Shown piece after piece: positions 8,814 through 17,160 of a stretch of DNA of 45,569 nucleotides (the first letter of the stretch is position 1; the number at the start of each line of letters is the position of its first letter). The notes beneath the pieces are model-generated. The model ran no database searches. It was not told the origin of the DNA and saw only the letters and a program-made list of their open reading frames with translations. The position numbers and the translations under genes are program-made. The stretch is from an uncultured Oscillospiraceae bacterium. GTDB taxonomy: Bacteria; Bacillota; Clostridia; Oscillospirales; Acutalibacteraceae. Where the stretch lies: positions 1-45,569 of the forward strand of contig URGJ01000011.1 in assembly GCA_900547445.1 (NCBI GenBank), in the 5' to 3' direction.

Positions 8814-10022
8814 TTAGTCGATAAATTTATCGTGAACGGCTCTTACCGCCTTATCGGCGTATTCGGCATCGATAAGTACCGAGATTTTGATTTCGCTTGT
8901 CGAAATCATACGGATATTGATACCGGCGTCATAAAGCGCCTCAAACATTTTGGAGGCAACACCGGGGTGGCTTTCCATTCCCGCGCCCACAACCGAAACC
9001 TTGGCAACCGACTCATCAAGCGCAACCTTATGGTAATTAAGACTGTCCTTCATAGACTCTATTGACTCAACCGCGGTTTTTCCGTCATCCTTGGGAACTG
9101 AGAAGGTTATGTCTTTAGTTCCGTCACGGCCTACCGACTGGAGAATAATATCAACATTTATTCTTTTATGAGCTAACTTGTTGAAGATTTTGAAGGCAAC
9201 TCCCGGAGTGTCCTCAAGTCCTACTACCGAAATGGTAGCAACATTAGTGTCCTTAGCAACGCCTCTGATTAAAGTCTTTTCCATTTTAACAGTCTCCTTT
9301 ACGATTGTGCCTGGTTTGTTTTCAAGGCTTGAAAGTACCTCAAGCTCTACATTATATTTTTTAGCCATCTCAACCGAGCGGTTATTAAGCACCTGCGCTC
9401 CCAAGGTCGCAAGCTCAAGCATTTCATCATAGGTTATCGAATCAAGCTTCCGCGCGTTAGGAACCTTGCGGGGGTCGGCGGTATAAACACCGTCAACATC
9501 GGTGTAAATCTGGCATACGTCCGCCTTCATAGAGGCGGCAATGGCAACCGCGCTTGTATCCGAGCCGCCGCGGCCCAAGGTGGTTATATCGTCATACTTG
9601 TTAAGCCCCTGAAAGCCCGCAACTATTACTATGTTGCGCTTCGCAATCTCGTTCCTTATACGCTCGGCGTTAACATTTTTAATGCGCGCGATACCGTGGT
9701 TTGAGTCGGTCGAAAAGCCCGCCTGCCAGCCGAGCAGGGAAATTACGGGACAGCCTAACTTTTCAATTGCCATCGCAAGCAGAGCAATAGACATCTGTTC
9801 GCCCGCGGAAAGGAGCATATCAAGCTCCCGCTTAGAAGCGCCGTCGGGATTGATTTCCTTTGCCTTTTCGATTAAATCGTCGGTAGTGTCGCCCTGAGCC
9901 GAAACAACAACTACAACGTCGTTTCCTTTTTTGTAATCGCCTATAATGGTATTTGCAACGTTAAATACCCTCTCGGCGTTGGCAACCGAAGATCCGCCGA
10001 ATTTTTTTACAATTAGTGACAT
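8814..10022 (-). CDS. lysC: Aspartate kinase
   Basis: 402 residues. It phosphorylates aspartate, the first step to Lys, Thr and Met. The kinase domain begins IVKKFGGSSVANAERV and includes the GRGGSDTSAVAIA stretch. Two C-terminal ACT domains (about 265-400) each carry a PGVA ligand-site motif, so feedback inhibition by Lys and/or Thr is expected. It is the last gene of a minus-strand operon, 21 bases after homoserine dehydrogenase, with AGGGGG before its ATG. Which amino acid inhibits it cannot be told from the sequence. Confidence 0.96.
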   Translation of the reverse strand: MSLIVKKFGGSSVANAERVFNVANTIIGDYKKGNDVVVVVSAQGDTTDDLIEKAKEINPDGASKRELDMLLSAGEQMSIALLAMAIEKLGCPVISLLGWQAGFSTDSNHGIARIKNVNAERIRNEIAKRNIVIVAGFQGLNKYDDITTLGRGGSDTSAVAIAASMKADVCQIYTDVDGVYTADPRKVPNARKLDSITYDEMLELATLGAQVLNNRSVEMAKKYNVELEVLSSLENKPGTIVKETVKMEKTLIRGVAKDTNVATISVVGLEDTPGVAFKIFNKLAHKRINVDIILQSVGRDGTKDITFSVPKDDGKTAVESIESMKDSLNYHKVALDESVAKVSVVGAGMESHPGVASKMFEALYDAGINIRMISTSEIKISVLIDAEYADKAVRAVHDKFID

Positions 10023-10043
10023 TGAATAAACCCCCTGAAGAAA

Positions 10044-11273
10044 TTAGAAGAAAGTGTGCAATACTTTAAATGAGGAAAGATTGTTAAACCGCGAAAGCTT
10101 TTCTTTTATGACGCTTTCCTTTTCCTCGTCGGTTAAAAATGCTATCTCGCCGCGGAATTTGTTTTTAACTGAAGATACGGCGGGGAAGAGAGCCTCGAAC
10201 TGTTTTTCAAGTCCTTCAAAATCGTCGGACGAAACCCTTACATAGAGTCTTGAAGCTTCATCGTAAGCGTTATCAACATAATCGGGCGCGCCTTCCTCCC
10301 AGTCGAGGTATTTGCGCGTGCTGAGGTGCTTTACGCAGTCGATAACATCAGCTACTACCGCGCTGGCTGTGGCTTCCTTGCCGGCGCCCTTGCCGTAGAA
10401 CATAACCTCGCCCGTCTGGTCGCCGTTTACCATTATCGCGTTGAATACGCCGTTTACTCCCGAAAGAATACACTCGCGGCTTACAAGTGTGGGACGGACA
10501 GAGGCGGTGATTTTGCCGTTAGGGAGCTTTTTCGCTCTGCCTATAAGCTTTATAACACAGCCGAAATTGTCGGCAGACTCAACGTCGTCAAGGGTGATTT
10601 CGGTTATACCTTCGGTCGCAACCTGTTCGGGATAAACGTGTCTGCCGAAGCCCAAAGCCGCTAAGATGCAGACCTTGCGGCAGGCGTCGTGCCCCTCAAT
10701 ATCGGCGGCTGGATTTTTTTCGGCGAAGCCCTTTTCCTGCGCTAAGGCGAGCGCCGCTCCGAAATCCATATTATCCACTATCATTTTATTTAAAATAAAG
10801 TTTGTTGTGCCGTTTAATATTCCCGCTATCTCGGTAATTTCGTTCGCGGCAAGGCATTGGGCTATCGGACGAAGAACCGGAATACCGCCGCCGACAGAGG
10901 CCTCGAAAAGGAAATTTACATTGTTTTCGTTAGCAATGTTAATAAGCTCCGCGCCCTTTGCGGCTACCAGCTCCTTGTTTGAGGTGGCAACGCTCTTCCC
11001 CTTTAAAAGACAGCTTTTGACAAAATCGTAAGCGGGATTAATTCCGCCCATAACCTCAACTACAACCTTAACGCTGTCATCATTAAGTATTGTGTTAAAA
11101 TCCTTAATAAATTTCTCGCTGTAGGACAAATCGGGAAAATCGCGCAGGTCAAGAATGTATTTAACATTCACATCCGTGTGAGCCTTTTGTGCAATTCTGT
11201 CGGAATGATTTATAAGGATTTCGGCAACGCCCGAACCGACGACGCCGTGACCCATAATAGCGACATTTATCAT
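10044..11273 (-). CDS. hom: Homoserine dehydrogenase
   Basis: 409 residues. It reduces aspartate semialdehyde to homoserine on the Thr/Met branch. The nucleotide-binding loop GHGVVGSGVAEIL is at the N-terminus, the family stretch GILNGTTNFIL lies near the middle, and an ACT-like region (about 340-409) suggests Thr feedback. Its ATG overlaps the end of the upstream ACT-domain gene by four bases (ATGA), indicating coupling. Grouping with lysC places both control points of the aspartate pathway in one transcript. Confidence 0.96.
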   Translation of the reverse strand: MINVAIMGHGVVGSGVAEILINHSDRIAQKAHTDVNVKYILDLRDFPDLSYSEKFIKDFNTILNDDSVKVVVEVMGGINPAYDFVKSCLLKGKSVATSNKELVAAKGAELINIANENNVNFLFEASVGGGIPVLRPIAQCLAANEITEIAGILNGTTNFILNKMIVDNMDFGAALALAQEKGFAEKNPAADIEGHDACRKVCILAALGFGRHVYPEQVATEGITEITLDDVESADNFGCVIKLIGRAKKLPNGKITASVRPTLVSRECILSGVNGVFNAIMVNGDQTGEVMFYGKGAGKEATASAVVADVIDCVKHLSTRKYLDWEEGAPDYVDNAYDEASRLYVRVSSDDFEGLEKQFEALFPAVSSVKNKFRGEIAFLTDEEKESVIKEKLSRFNNLSSFKVLHTFF

Positions 11274-11704
11274 TGTTTACCTCCGTCTATTCTCTTAATT
11301 GAAATTACACCGTCAATATTAAGCAGGCGTTTAATCAGCTCTTCGGGCGAAATGTTGCCCGTGCTAACCGTAAGCGAAGCGCTGGCGGTTCCGTTTTCCG
11401 GAATACCCTGCGAGACGGTGATAATGTTCGCGCCGCAACTGAAAAGCTCGGCGGTAAGCGCGGAAAAGACTCCCGCTCTGTCGGAAAGCAGGGCTTTAAG
11501 GTTTAATGTGTCGCCGTTAAGACCTGAATATTTAAACACATAATCCTTATACTTATAAAAGGCGCTTCTGGAAATTCCCGCCGCCTTTGCCGCGGCGGCG
11601 GCGCTTGAAGCTTTGCCGCTCGCTAATAGCTCTTTTGCGAGAATCACGCCCTCAAATACGGGCGGAAGCACCGCTGAATTTATAAGCAGGTATCTGTCTT
11701 CCAT
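11270..11704 (-). CDS. ACT domain-containing protein (PheB / UPF0735-like)
   Basis: 144 residues. The N-terminal part (about 25-55) looks helix-turn-helix-like (AAAKAAGISRSAFYKYKDYV), and an ACT domain follows (about 68-140: LLSDRAGVFSALTAELFSCGANIITVSQ region). This matches the UPF0735/PheB family often found beside hom in Firmicutes. The exact role is unknown; an amino-acid-sensing regulator of the aspartate pathway is a reasonable inference. It is the first gene of the minus-strand operon, with GGAGG before the ATG. Confidence 0.88.
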   Translation of the reverse strand: MEDRYLLINSAVLPPVFEGVILAKELLASGKASSAAAAAKAAGISRSAFYKYKDYVFKYSGLNGDTLNLKALLSDRAGVFSALTAELFSCGANIITVSQGIPENGTASASLTVSTGNISPEELIKRLLNIDGVISIKRIDGGKQ

Positions 11705-11739
11705 TATAACTGTCCTCCGTACGCGAACTGTTGTATTCT

Positions 11740-11768
11740 ATTATAGTACACTTTTCTTGCTAAAGCAA
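11740..11768 (-). promoter_or_regulatory. Sigma-A-type promoter of the ACT-hom-lysC operon
   Basis: On the minus strand a perfect TATAAT (11745-11740) lies 17 bases after TTGCTT (11768-11763). The leader is about 30 bases, too short for an attenuator, so any Thr/Lys control is probably by a protein or by enzyme feedback. Confidence 0.65.
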
Positions 11769-11834
11769 CAAAAAACATCATATTTTTTTATTACTGTTAA
11801 ATATACATAGTTTTAAATAACGGAGTGGATAGCT

Positions 11835-12908
11835 TTGGAGCAAGAATTACGAAAGAATTTTCTTATTAACACCTTATATTTTCTTACAATAGCCGCGGGA
11901 ATATTTATTTTCTGCAGATTTCTGCTTCGCTATCTTATGCCGTTTGTTGTTGGCGGCGCTGTCGCCTGGCTTGTTCAAAAACCCGCGAAAGTTATTTGCT
12001 CAAGGACGGGGCTGAAACGCTCCGTCACAGCGGGAACGCTTGCGCTTACCGTATTTATAGCCGCTGCGGTTTTGGTTTTATTAATCTGTATTAAAGCTGT
12101 AAACGCGGCGGCGGGGCTGTTTGAGGATATCGGCGGTAATGCGGAGATGCTTACAAAATTATTAAAGGAATTTAAGGACTCTGCCGATTCGTTTTTTGAA
12201 AAATTTCCGAAAGAAATAACCGATTTTTTAAGTACTCTTTACGAAAAGACGCTAAATAAAGCGGCGGCTTACTTTACAACTGCTGTTTCTTCGGCGGCGG
12301 GGTACACCGTAAAGCACGCGCCTGAGTTTCTTTTAAGCTGTGCGGTGGCTGCCGCTTCCGCCTGTTATATAGCGGCTGATTTTAGGAGGCTTATTAAATT
12401 TGCCCGCGGGCTTTGCGGAAATAAAATATACGAAAATGGTGTAAAAATTAAAAATATTCTTGTTAACAGCGTGTTTAAGTTTGCAAAGGGCTATCTTATA
12501 ATTCTCGGTATCACCTTTGCGGAGCTTTTTGCAGGATTAGCGCTTTTGAAAATCAATTATGCATTGCTTTTGGCAGCAATTATTTCCTTTATCGATATAC
12601 TGCCGATTTTGGGAACGGGTACGGTGCTTATCCCGTGGGCGGTGATCGAACTTGTTATGGGTAATACCGCTCAAGGGGTATCACTTGCGGTTCTGTACCT
12701 TGTAATAACCGTGGTAAGGAATTTTGCCGAGCCTAAGATTATCGGAAGTCAAATGGGCATAAAGCCGCTCTTTACTCTGCTCGCTATGTTTATAGGCATA
12801 AAGCTATTCGGAATAGCGGGAATTTTCATTTTGCCGATAACGCTTATAGTTGTTATAGAATATTATAAGACGGATGAAACCGAGCTTAGCAAGGATAAAT
12901 CGGTATGA
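11835..12908 (+). CDS. ytvI: AI-2E family transporter, YtvI-like sporulation membrane protein
   Basis: 357 residues with about eight membrane helices in the AI-2E/PerM pattern: two N-terminal helices, a soluble middle stretch (about 95-150), then a membrane C-terminal half with DILPILGTG, a family signature. YtvI is a sporulation integral membrane protein of this family in Bacillus; its substrate is unknown. The start is TTG at 11835 with GGAG nine bases upstream. No clear vegetative promoter is visible, which would fit control by a sporulation sigma factor, but I could not define such a site. Confidence 0.78.
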   Translation: MEQELRKNFLINTLYFLTIAAGIFIFCRFLLRYLMPFVVGGAVAWLVQKPAKVICSRTGLKRSVTAGTLALTVFIAAAVLVLLICIKAVNAAAGLFEDIGGNAEMLTKLLKEFKDSADSFFEKFPKEITDFLSTLYEKTLNKAAAYFTTAVSSAAGYTVKHAPEFLLSCAVAAASACYIAADFRRLIKFARGLCGNKIYENGVKIKNILVNSVFKFAKGYLIILGITFAELFAGLALLKINYALLLAAIISFIDILPILGTGTVLIPWAVIELVMGNTAQGVSLAVLYLVITVVRNFAEPKIIGSQMGIKPLFTLLAMFIGIKLFGIAGIFILPITLIVVIEYYKTDETELSKDKSV

Positions 12909-12933
12909 CATTATTTTATGCCCTGCATATGAT
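12905..12933 (+). promoter_or_regulatory. Putative promoter of the DUF3343 gene
   Basis: ATGACA (12905-12910, overlapping the ytvI stop) and TATGAT (12928-12933) are 17 bases apart; each matches the consensus at 5 of 6 positions. The implied transcript starts near 12940 with a leader of about 75 bases. Confidence 0.55.
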
Positions 12934-12956
12934 GTAATATAAAGGAATGTTCAACA

Positions 12957-13005
12957 GACGAAAACAGAACCCGTTATCGGTTCGCCTCTCGTCATCATAA
13001 CGGAG
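12957..13005 (+). promoter_or_regulatory. Structured 5' leader with potential pseudoknot onto the ribosome binding site
   Basis: Nested stems GACGA/TCGTC (12957-12961 with 12989-12993) and GAACC/GGTTC (12967-12971 with 12979-12983) are separated by a 5x5 internal loop. CCGTTAT, from the closing C and apical loop (12971-12977), is the exact complement of ATAACGG (12997-13003), which includes the first bases of the GGAG ribosome binding site (13002-13005). The shape is that of an H-type pseudoknot that could hide the ribosome binding site. It matches no riboswitch class I recognise. ATAACGGAG is common before genes here, so chance is possible. Confidence 0.4.
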
Positions 13006-13014
13006 TGAAAAGAA

Positions 13015-13233
13015 ATGAAAAAGTATATTATAACCACAGGTACTGTCACCTACGCTATTAAGGGCCGAGACCTGTTAAGAAGAAAAGGATTTAATGTTAA
13101 AATCGAAAGGATTGCTTCCGGGGCAAGCTCCGGGTGCGGTTACAGTATAGTATTAAGCGGCGAGATAAAGGACGCGGAAAGTCTTTTACGGAGCGCGGGA
13201 ATAAAAATCCTTGAAATTAGTGAAAAATCGTGA
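13015..13233 (+). CDS. DUF3343 protein, putative Se/S carrier-like
   Basis: 72 residues with the DUF3343 layout: an N-terminal beta strand (KKYIITTGTVTYAIKGRDLL), a basic middle, and a single cysteine at residue 41 within SGCGYSIVL, the expected position of the carrier cysteine. The family is annotated as a putative selenium/sulfur carrier and is often next to cysteine desulfurases, as here. It would pick up persulfide or selenide from the desulfurase encoded 67 bases downstream; this is inference. GGAG lies 9 bases before the ATG. A terminator hairpin separates the two genes. Confidence 0.8.
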   Translation: MKKYIITTGTVTYAIKGRDLLRRKGFNVKIERIASGASSGCGYSIVLSGEIKDAESLLRSAGIKILEISEKS

Positions 13234-13241
13234 TAAACAGG

Positions 13242-13269
13242 GCGCGGCATGAGCCAATGCCGCGCTTTT
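13242..13269 (+). terminator. Intrinsic terminator between DUF3343 and cysteine desulfurase genes
   Basis: A perfect 9-bp stem GCGCGGCAT/ATGCCGCGC with a six-base loop is followed by TTTT. It sits between two functionally linked genes and may lower the level of the second. Confidence 0.75.
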
Positions 13270-13300
13270 AACTTAAATATCAATAACGGAGGTGTTATAT

Positions 13301-14425
13301 GTGATTTATCTTGATAACGCCGCAACAACCGGCAGAAAGCCGACAGGCGTTATAAAGGCTGTGGGCGGCGCTTTAAGGGAGCTTTCGGCAAATCCCGGAA
13401 GAAGCGGACACACTGCGTCGCTGAAAACGGCGGATTCGGTGTATTCGGTGAGGGAGAAAACGGCTGAACTTTTCGGCGCGTCAGGGGCTGAAAACGTTGT
13501 ATTTACCCTTAACTGCACCCACAGCATAAACTGTGTAATCAAGGGCGTTTTAAAGGCAGGGGAGCACGCCGTGACCTCGTCTCTTGAGCATAACTCGGTT
13601 ATGCGTCCGCTTATAAAGCAGCAGATACCCTTTGATACCGCTTATGTTTCCCTTACTGACGACAGAGCCACCTTAAGAGATTTTGAGAAAAAAATCCGAC
13701 CGGAGACAAAGCTTGTAATCTGTACGGGAGCTTCTAATGTTTTAGGCAAAACATTGCCGATTACCGAAATAGGCGCACTCTGCCGCGACAGGGGAGTGCT
13801 TTTTGCCGTGGACGCGGCGCAGATTGCGGGAGTAATTCCGATTGATATGCGCCAAATGAATATAGATTTTCTGTGTATAGCCCCGCACAAAGGACTTTAT
13901 GCTCCTATGGGTATAGGCGTGCTTATATGCGAAAAACCAATAGAAAATACTATTATTGAGGGTGGTACGGGAACCAATTCCGCGGAGCTTGTTCAGCCTG
14001 ACGCTCTGCCTGAGCGCCTTGAAAGCGGAACGGTTAATGTTCCTGCAATAATGGGCATTTCGGCGGGAATAGACTATGTAAAGCAAATAGGAATTAATAA
14101 AATTTACTCACACGAAATGAAGCTTATACGCTATCTTTACAGGGAGCTTTCAAAAATTGAAAGGGTACAGCTTTATACGCCCGAGCCAACAGACGTTATG
14201 TACGCTCCGGTGCTTTCCTTTAATGTTTACGGAAAGACGAGCACTGAGGTATCTCAGTATTTAAGCGATAACGGAATAGCGGTAAGGGGCGGACTTCACT
14301 GCGCGCCCTTCGCTCACAGGCAGATAGGCACGTTAGACTCGGGAGCGGTCAGAGTATCTGTCGCTGCATTTAATACTCCCTCCGAAATCGGAAGCTTAAT
14401 AAAGGCTATAAAGGAGATACGGTAA
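13301..14425 (+). CDS. Cysteine desulfurase family aminotransferase class V
   Basis: 374 residues. The PLP lysine is K197 in the APHKGLYAPMG stretch, and the catalytic cysteine is C334 in RGGLHCAPFAH, as in SufS/Csd-like desulfurases. It would take sulfur (or selenium) from Cys to form a persulfide and Ala. The start is GTG at 13301 with a strong GGAGGTG seven bases upstream, giving the standard N-terminus MIYLDNAATT; the longer reading starts inside the ribosome binding site. The neighbour DUF3343 protein is a plausible acceptor. No iscU or suf genes are nearby, so a general Fe-S role is less likely. Confidence 0.9.
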   Translation: MIYLDNAATTGRKPTGVIKAVGGALRELSANPGRSGHTASLKTADSVYSVREKTAELFGASGAENVVFTLNCTHSINCVIKGVLKAGEHAVTSSLEHNSVMRPLIKQQIPFDTAYVSLTDDRATLRDFEKKIRPETKLVICTGASNVLGKTLPITEIGALCRDRGVLFAVDAAQIAGVIPIDMRQMNIDFLCIAPHKGLYAPMGIGVLICEKPIENTIIEGGTGTNSAELVQPDALPERLESGTVNVPAIMGISAGIDYVKQIGINKIYSHEMKLIRYLYRELSKIERVQLYTPEPTDVMYAPVLSFNVYGKTSTEVSQYLSDNGIAVRGGLHCAPFAHRQIGTLDSGAVRVSVAAFNTPSEIGSLIKAIKEIR

Positions 14426-14462
14426 TTTTACAAAAAAAATTGAAAAAATATGTAATTTTCTA

Positions 14463-14491
14463 TTGAACGCAATAAAAAAATATGATAAAAT
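14463..14491 (+). promoter_or_regulatory. Promoter of the cdaA-cdaR operon
   Basis: TTGAAC (14463-14468), 17 bases, TAAAAT (14486-14491), with TGA immediately before the -10 forming an extended -10. It lies in an AT-rich gap after the desulfurase gene. Confidence 0.75.
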
Positions 14492-14525
14492 AAACCAAAT
14501 AAGTGTGTGAAAAGGATGTTTTGAA

Positions 14526-15452
14526 GTGAGCAGCATATTTAATGCAATTTATGCGTTTTTTAATCAGATTATATATGCTGTCGCCAGTATGCGGATACCC
14601 TTTGATATTATCGATATACTGCTTATGGCGTATATTATTTACAAGGCGATAGGCTTCATGCGCGAAACCCGCGCGGGTCAGCTGGCAAAGGGACTTATAA
14701 TCTTGTTTATAATATATTTTGTTGCCAATTGGTGGAATCTTACCACTATGAAGTGGGTGCTTTCACGGTTTGTCGATTATATCATAATAGCTATCGCTAT
14801 TATCTTTCAGCCCGAGCTTAGGAGAATTCTCGAAAGGGTGGGTCATACAAAGCTCGTCGGAACCCAAGGCTCGCTCTCGGACGAGCCGCTCGAGGACTGT
14901 ATAGATACAGTATGCCGTGCGGCGGGTAATATGCAGGAAAGTAAAATAGGAGCCCTGATTGTTTTTGAGCGTTCCACACAGCTTGGTGAGATTATAGATA
15001 CCGGCACCGTTATTAATGCCGTTCCGTCGGTTGCGATGGTTGGTAATATATTTTTCCCTAAATCGCCTTTGCACGACGGAGCGCTGATTATAAGAGACGG
15101 AAGACTTTACGCCGCAGGCTGTATTTTGCCGCTTACCCAGCGAGAAGACTTATCTTCCCAGCTTGGCACGCGCCACAGGGCGGCGATAGGTATGACCGAA
15201 AATTCTGATGCGGTGGTATTGGTTGTTTCTGAGGAGACCGGGAATATTTCCATTGTCTCAAACGGAAAAATAACGAGGAATTACAACGGTATTTCTGCCG
15301 CCGAGGAGCTTCACAGGCTAATTATCAATAATGATAGCAATGAAAACGAAAGCAAGGTTGCGGCGGCGGTTAAGCGTCTCAACCCTTTCAGAAAAGCACA
15401 AGGAAAGGACGCTGCCAAGGAAGATGAAACGGAAAATAAACCTTCCCGCTAA
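14526..15452 (+). CDS. cdaA: Diadenylate cyclase CdaA
   Basis: 308 residues. Three N-terminal membrane helices (about 10-100) are followed by the DAC domain with the two catalytic motifs DGA (184-186) and RHR (216-218). It makes c-di-AMP from two ATP at the membrane and is the housekeeping cyclase in Firmicutes, linked to turgor, K+ and wall control. The start is GTG at 14526 with AGGA nine bases upstream. A charged C-terminal tail overlaps the start of cdaR. Confidence 0.96.
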   Translation: MSSIFNAIYAFFNQIIYAVASMRIPFDIIDILLMAYIIYKAIGFMRETRAGQLAKGLIILFIIYFVANWWNLTTMKWVLSRFVDYIIIAIAIIFQPELRRILERVGHTKLVGTQGSLSDEPLEDCIDTVCRAAGNMQESKIGALIVFERSTQLGEIIDTGTVINAVPSVAMVGNIFFPKSPLHDGALIIRDGRLYAAGCILPLTQREDLSSQLGTRHRAAIGMTENSDAVVLVVSEETGNISIVSNGKITRNYNGISAAEELHRLIINNDSNENESKVAAAVKRLNPFRKAQGKDAAKEDETENKPSR

Positions 15453-16701
15453 ATTTTCATTAAAAAAGCTGCTTTACAATAAGCGGTTTACAATTCCGCT
15501 TTCTCTTATAACCGCATTCGCTTTATGGCTTGTGATTATGATTAAGCAGAATCCCGATATTGATAGAACGTTTACGGATATACCGATAAATATTAACCTT
15601 GAAAATACATTTGCATCTGAAAACGGCATGGAAATTATAGGAGATATTTCTTCGCAAAAATTTACCGTCACAATAAAGGGACCGAGTTATGTTGTTTCCG
15701 CATTGCAGTCGGGTGATTTTTATGTATACGCCTCCGCCGCGGCGATAAACGCTCCCGGCGAGTATCAGCTTGAGGTTTCAGGAGGCAAAAATACTGCAGT
15801 TTCTGATTATGAGTTTATAAGCATATCGCCATCGACGGTAAATGTAGATTTCGATTATGTTGACACAAAGGAATTTACAGTAAAAGCGCGCGCCGAGGGA
15901 GCGAGCGCAACCGAGGGGCTTATTGCCGAAACGGCGGTGGTAAGCGGTACAGAGAGCGATACGATAACAATAAAAGGTCCTCGTACGGTCATTAATCGTA
16001 TAGCTACCGTTGAAGCCTATGCCGCGGTAAATAAAACGCTGAGCGAAAGCACTACCTATGACGCTGAGATACGTCTTTATGACGAGCAGGGCGCGGCTAT
16101 TGATATGACAAATCTTACCTTGAGTGAAAACGCCGTTAAAGTGACCGTTCCTATTTCAAAACGTACTACGGTTCCTGTTGTAGCGGACTTTACTAACCTG
16201 CCCGACGGTTTTCAAAAAAGCAGTATTGCGTACAGTATAGACCATCAGACGGTGACGGTTATTGGCACGCCTGAGGCAATTGACAAAATAACTAAGGTTA
16301 CTCTGTCGGCAATCGACATAACCTCGGTATCTGATACCTCGAATAAATTTGACGTTTCTCCTAAGCTTCCCGACGGGGTAAGACTGTTTGATTCAATAGA
16401 ACATTTCACCGTAACGGTTAACACCTCGGGTTATGACGAAAAAACTTTTACGGTTTCAAGCGTACGGTATAAGGGGCTTTCGGCAGGACTTAACGCCACA
16501 AGCGATACGGTTATAAGGAACGTAAGAATATGCGGTCCTAAAAATGTTATTGCAAAGCTTAAGGATAATATGTTTTATGCGATGGTTGATTTGTCAGACA
16601 AAGCGGCGGGCGAACATACAGTTTCTGCCGTAATAAGGTCAGATTCCTACAACAATGTCTGGCAGGTTGGCTCATACAGCGCAATGGTGAAAATTAGATA
16701 A
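15424..16701 (+). CDS. cdaR: CdaA regulator CdaR (YbbR-domain protein)
   Basis: About 425 residues: a basic N-terminal tail, one membrane helix (about 23-40, IPLSLITAFALWLVIMIK) and an extracellular part with about four YbbR repeats recognisable by recurring VTIKGP / VTVIGTP / VRICGPK stretches. CdaR binds CdaA and tunes its activity. The start at 15424 overlaps cdaA by 29 bases and has AAGG close upstream; an in-frame ATG at 15331 would read through the cdaA tail and lacks a ribosome binding site. The usual third gene, glmM, does not follow; a terminator does. Confidence 0.9.
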   Translation: MKRKINLPAKFSLKKLLYNKRFTIPLSLITAFALWLVIMIKQNPDIDRTFTDIPININLENTFASENGMEIIGDISSQKFTVTIKGPSYVVSALQSGDFYVYASAAAINAPGEYQLEVSGGKNTAVSDYEFISISPSTVNVDFDYVDTKEFTVKARAEGASATEGLIAETAVVSGTESDTITIKGPRTVINRIATVEAYAAVNKTLSESTTYDAEIRLYDEQGAAIDMTNLTLSENAVKVTVPISKRTTVPVVADFTNLPDGFQKSSIAYSIDHQTVTVIGTPEAIDKITKVTLSAIDITSVSDTSNKFDVSPKLPDGVRLFDSIEHFTVTVNTSGYDEKTFTVSSVRYKGLSAGLNATSDTVIRNVRICGPKNVIAKLKDNMFYAMVDLSDKAAGEHTVSAVIRSDSYNNVWQVGSYSAMVKIR

Positions 16702-16706
16702 ATTTT

Positions 16707-16735
16707 AAATAAAGGGCTTTAATAGCCCTTTATTT
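16707..16735 (+). terminator. Terminator after cdaR
   Basis: A perfect 12-bp stem (AAATAAAGGGCT with AGCCCTTTATTT) with a 5-base loop ends in T-rich sequence. A/T symmetry would let it act on both strands. Confidence 0.85.
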
Positions 16736-16746
16736 TAGCATATGTT

Positions 16747-16783
16747 TTAGCATTTTTTTCCTTCCCGAATATAATGTTATCGG
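16747..16783 (+). promoter_or_regulatory. Promoter with the shared ATAATRTTATCGG motif
   Basis: TTAGCA (16747-16752), 17 bases, TATAAT (16770-16775). The bases 16771-16783 (ATAATGTTATCGG) match 12 of 13 with 31070-31082 in front of another small membrane-protein gene. Both run directly into the ribosome binding site, so the transcript leader would be very short. Confidence 0.5.
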
Positions 16784-16793
16784 GGTGAAAAGT

Positions 16794-17153
16794 ATGATAA
16801 TAAAGTATATTGCAATAGCTGCCATTCTTTGTCTTTCTGTGCTTGGACTGGCCGAGCTACTGCACGGAATCAACCTTCACATTACGGCACCGCGTTGCAT
16901 GGCAGATACATATTCGGTTGTTTTTTTGTCAGGCGAAGACGCCGAGCAGCAGTTAAGCTTTGCAATTGAACAGCAAAAGTGGTTGGGCAGAGCGTATTCG
17001 GATTACATAATCGCCGTAAATACCGGACTTGATGAAAAAAGCGATATGGCCTGTCGCTATATTGCGGAAAAATACGGCGCTGTATACTGCACGCCTTGTG
17101 AGCTTAGGGATAAAATTGATTATTCTATTCCCCATAATAAAAAGGAAGGATAA
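16794..17153 (+). CDS. Hypothetical protein with N-terminal membrane anchor
   Basis: 119 residues. One hydrophobic helix (about 3-27) precedes a small soluble alpha/beta domain with three or four cysteines (APRCMAD, MACRYIAE, VYCTPCELR). I do not recognise the family. The start ATG at 16794 follows GGGGTG by 6 bases; a GTG at 16785 is inside that site. It lies 7 bases before recD2, so it is probably co-transcribed with recD2 and comF. The CxxC pair near the C-terminus could bind metal or form a disulfide. Confidence 0.65.
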   Translation: MIIKYIAIAAILCLSVLGLAELLHGINLHITAPRCMADTYSVVFLSGEDAEQQLSFAIEQQKWLGRAYSDYIIAVNTGLDEKSDMACRYIAEKYGAVYCTPCELRDKIDYSIPHNKKEG

Positions 17154-17160
17154 GCTTTAT

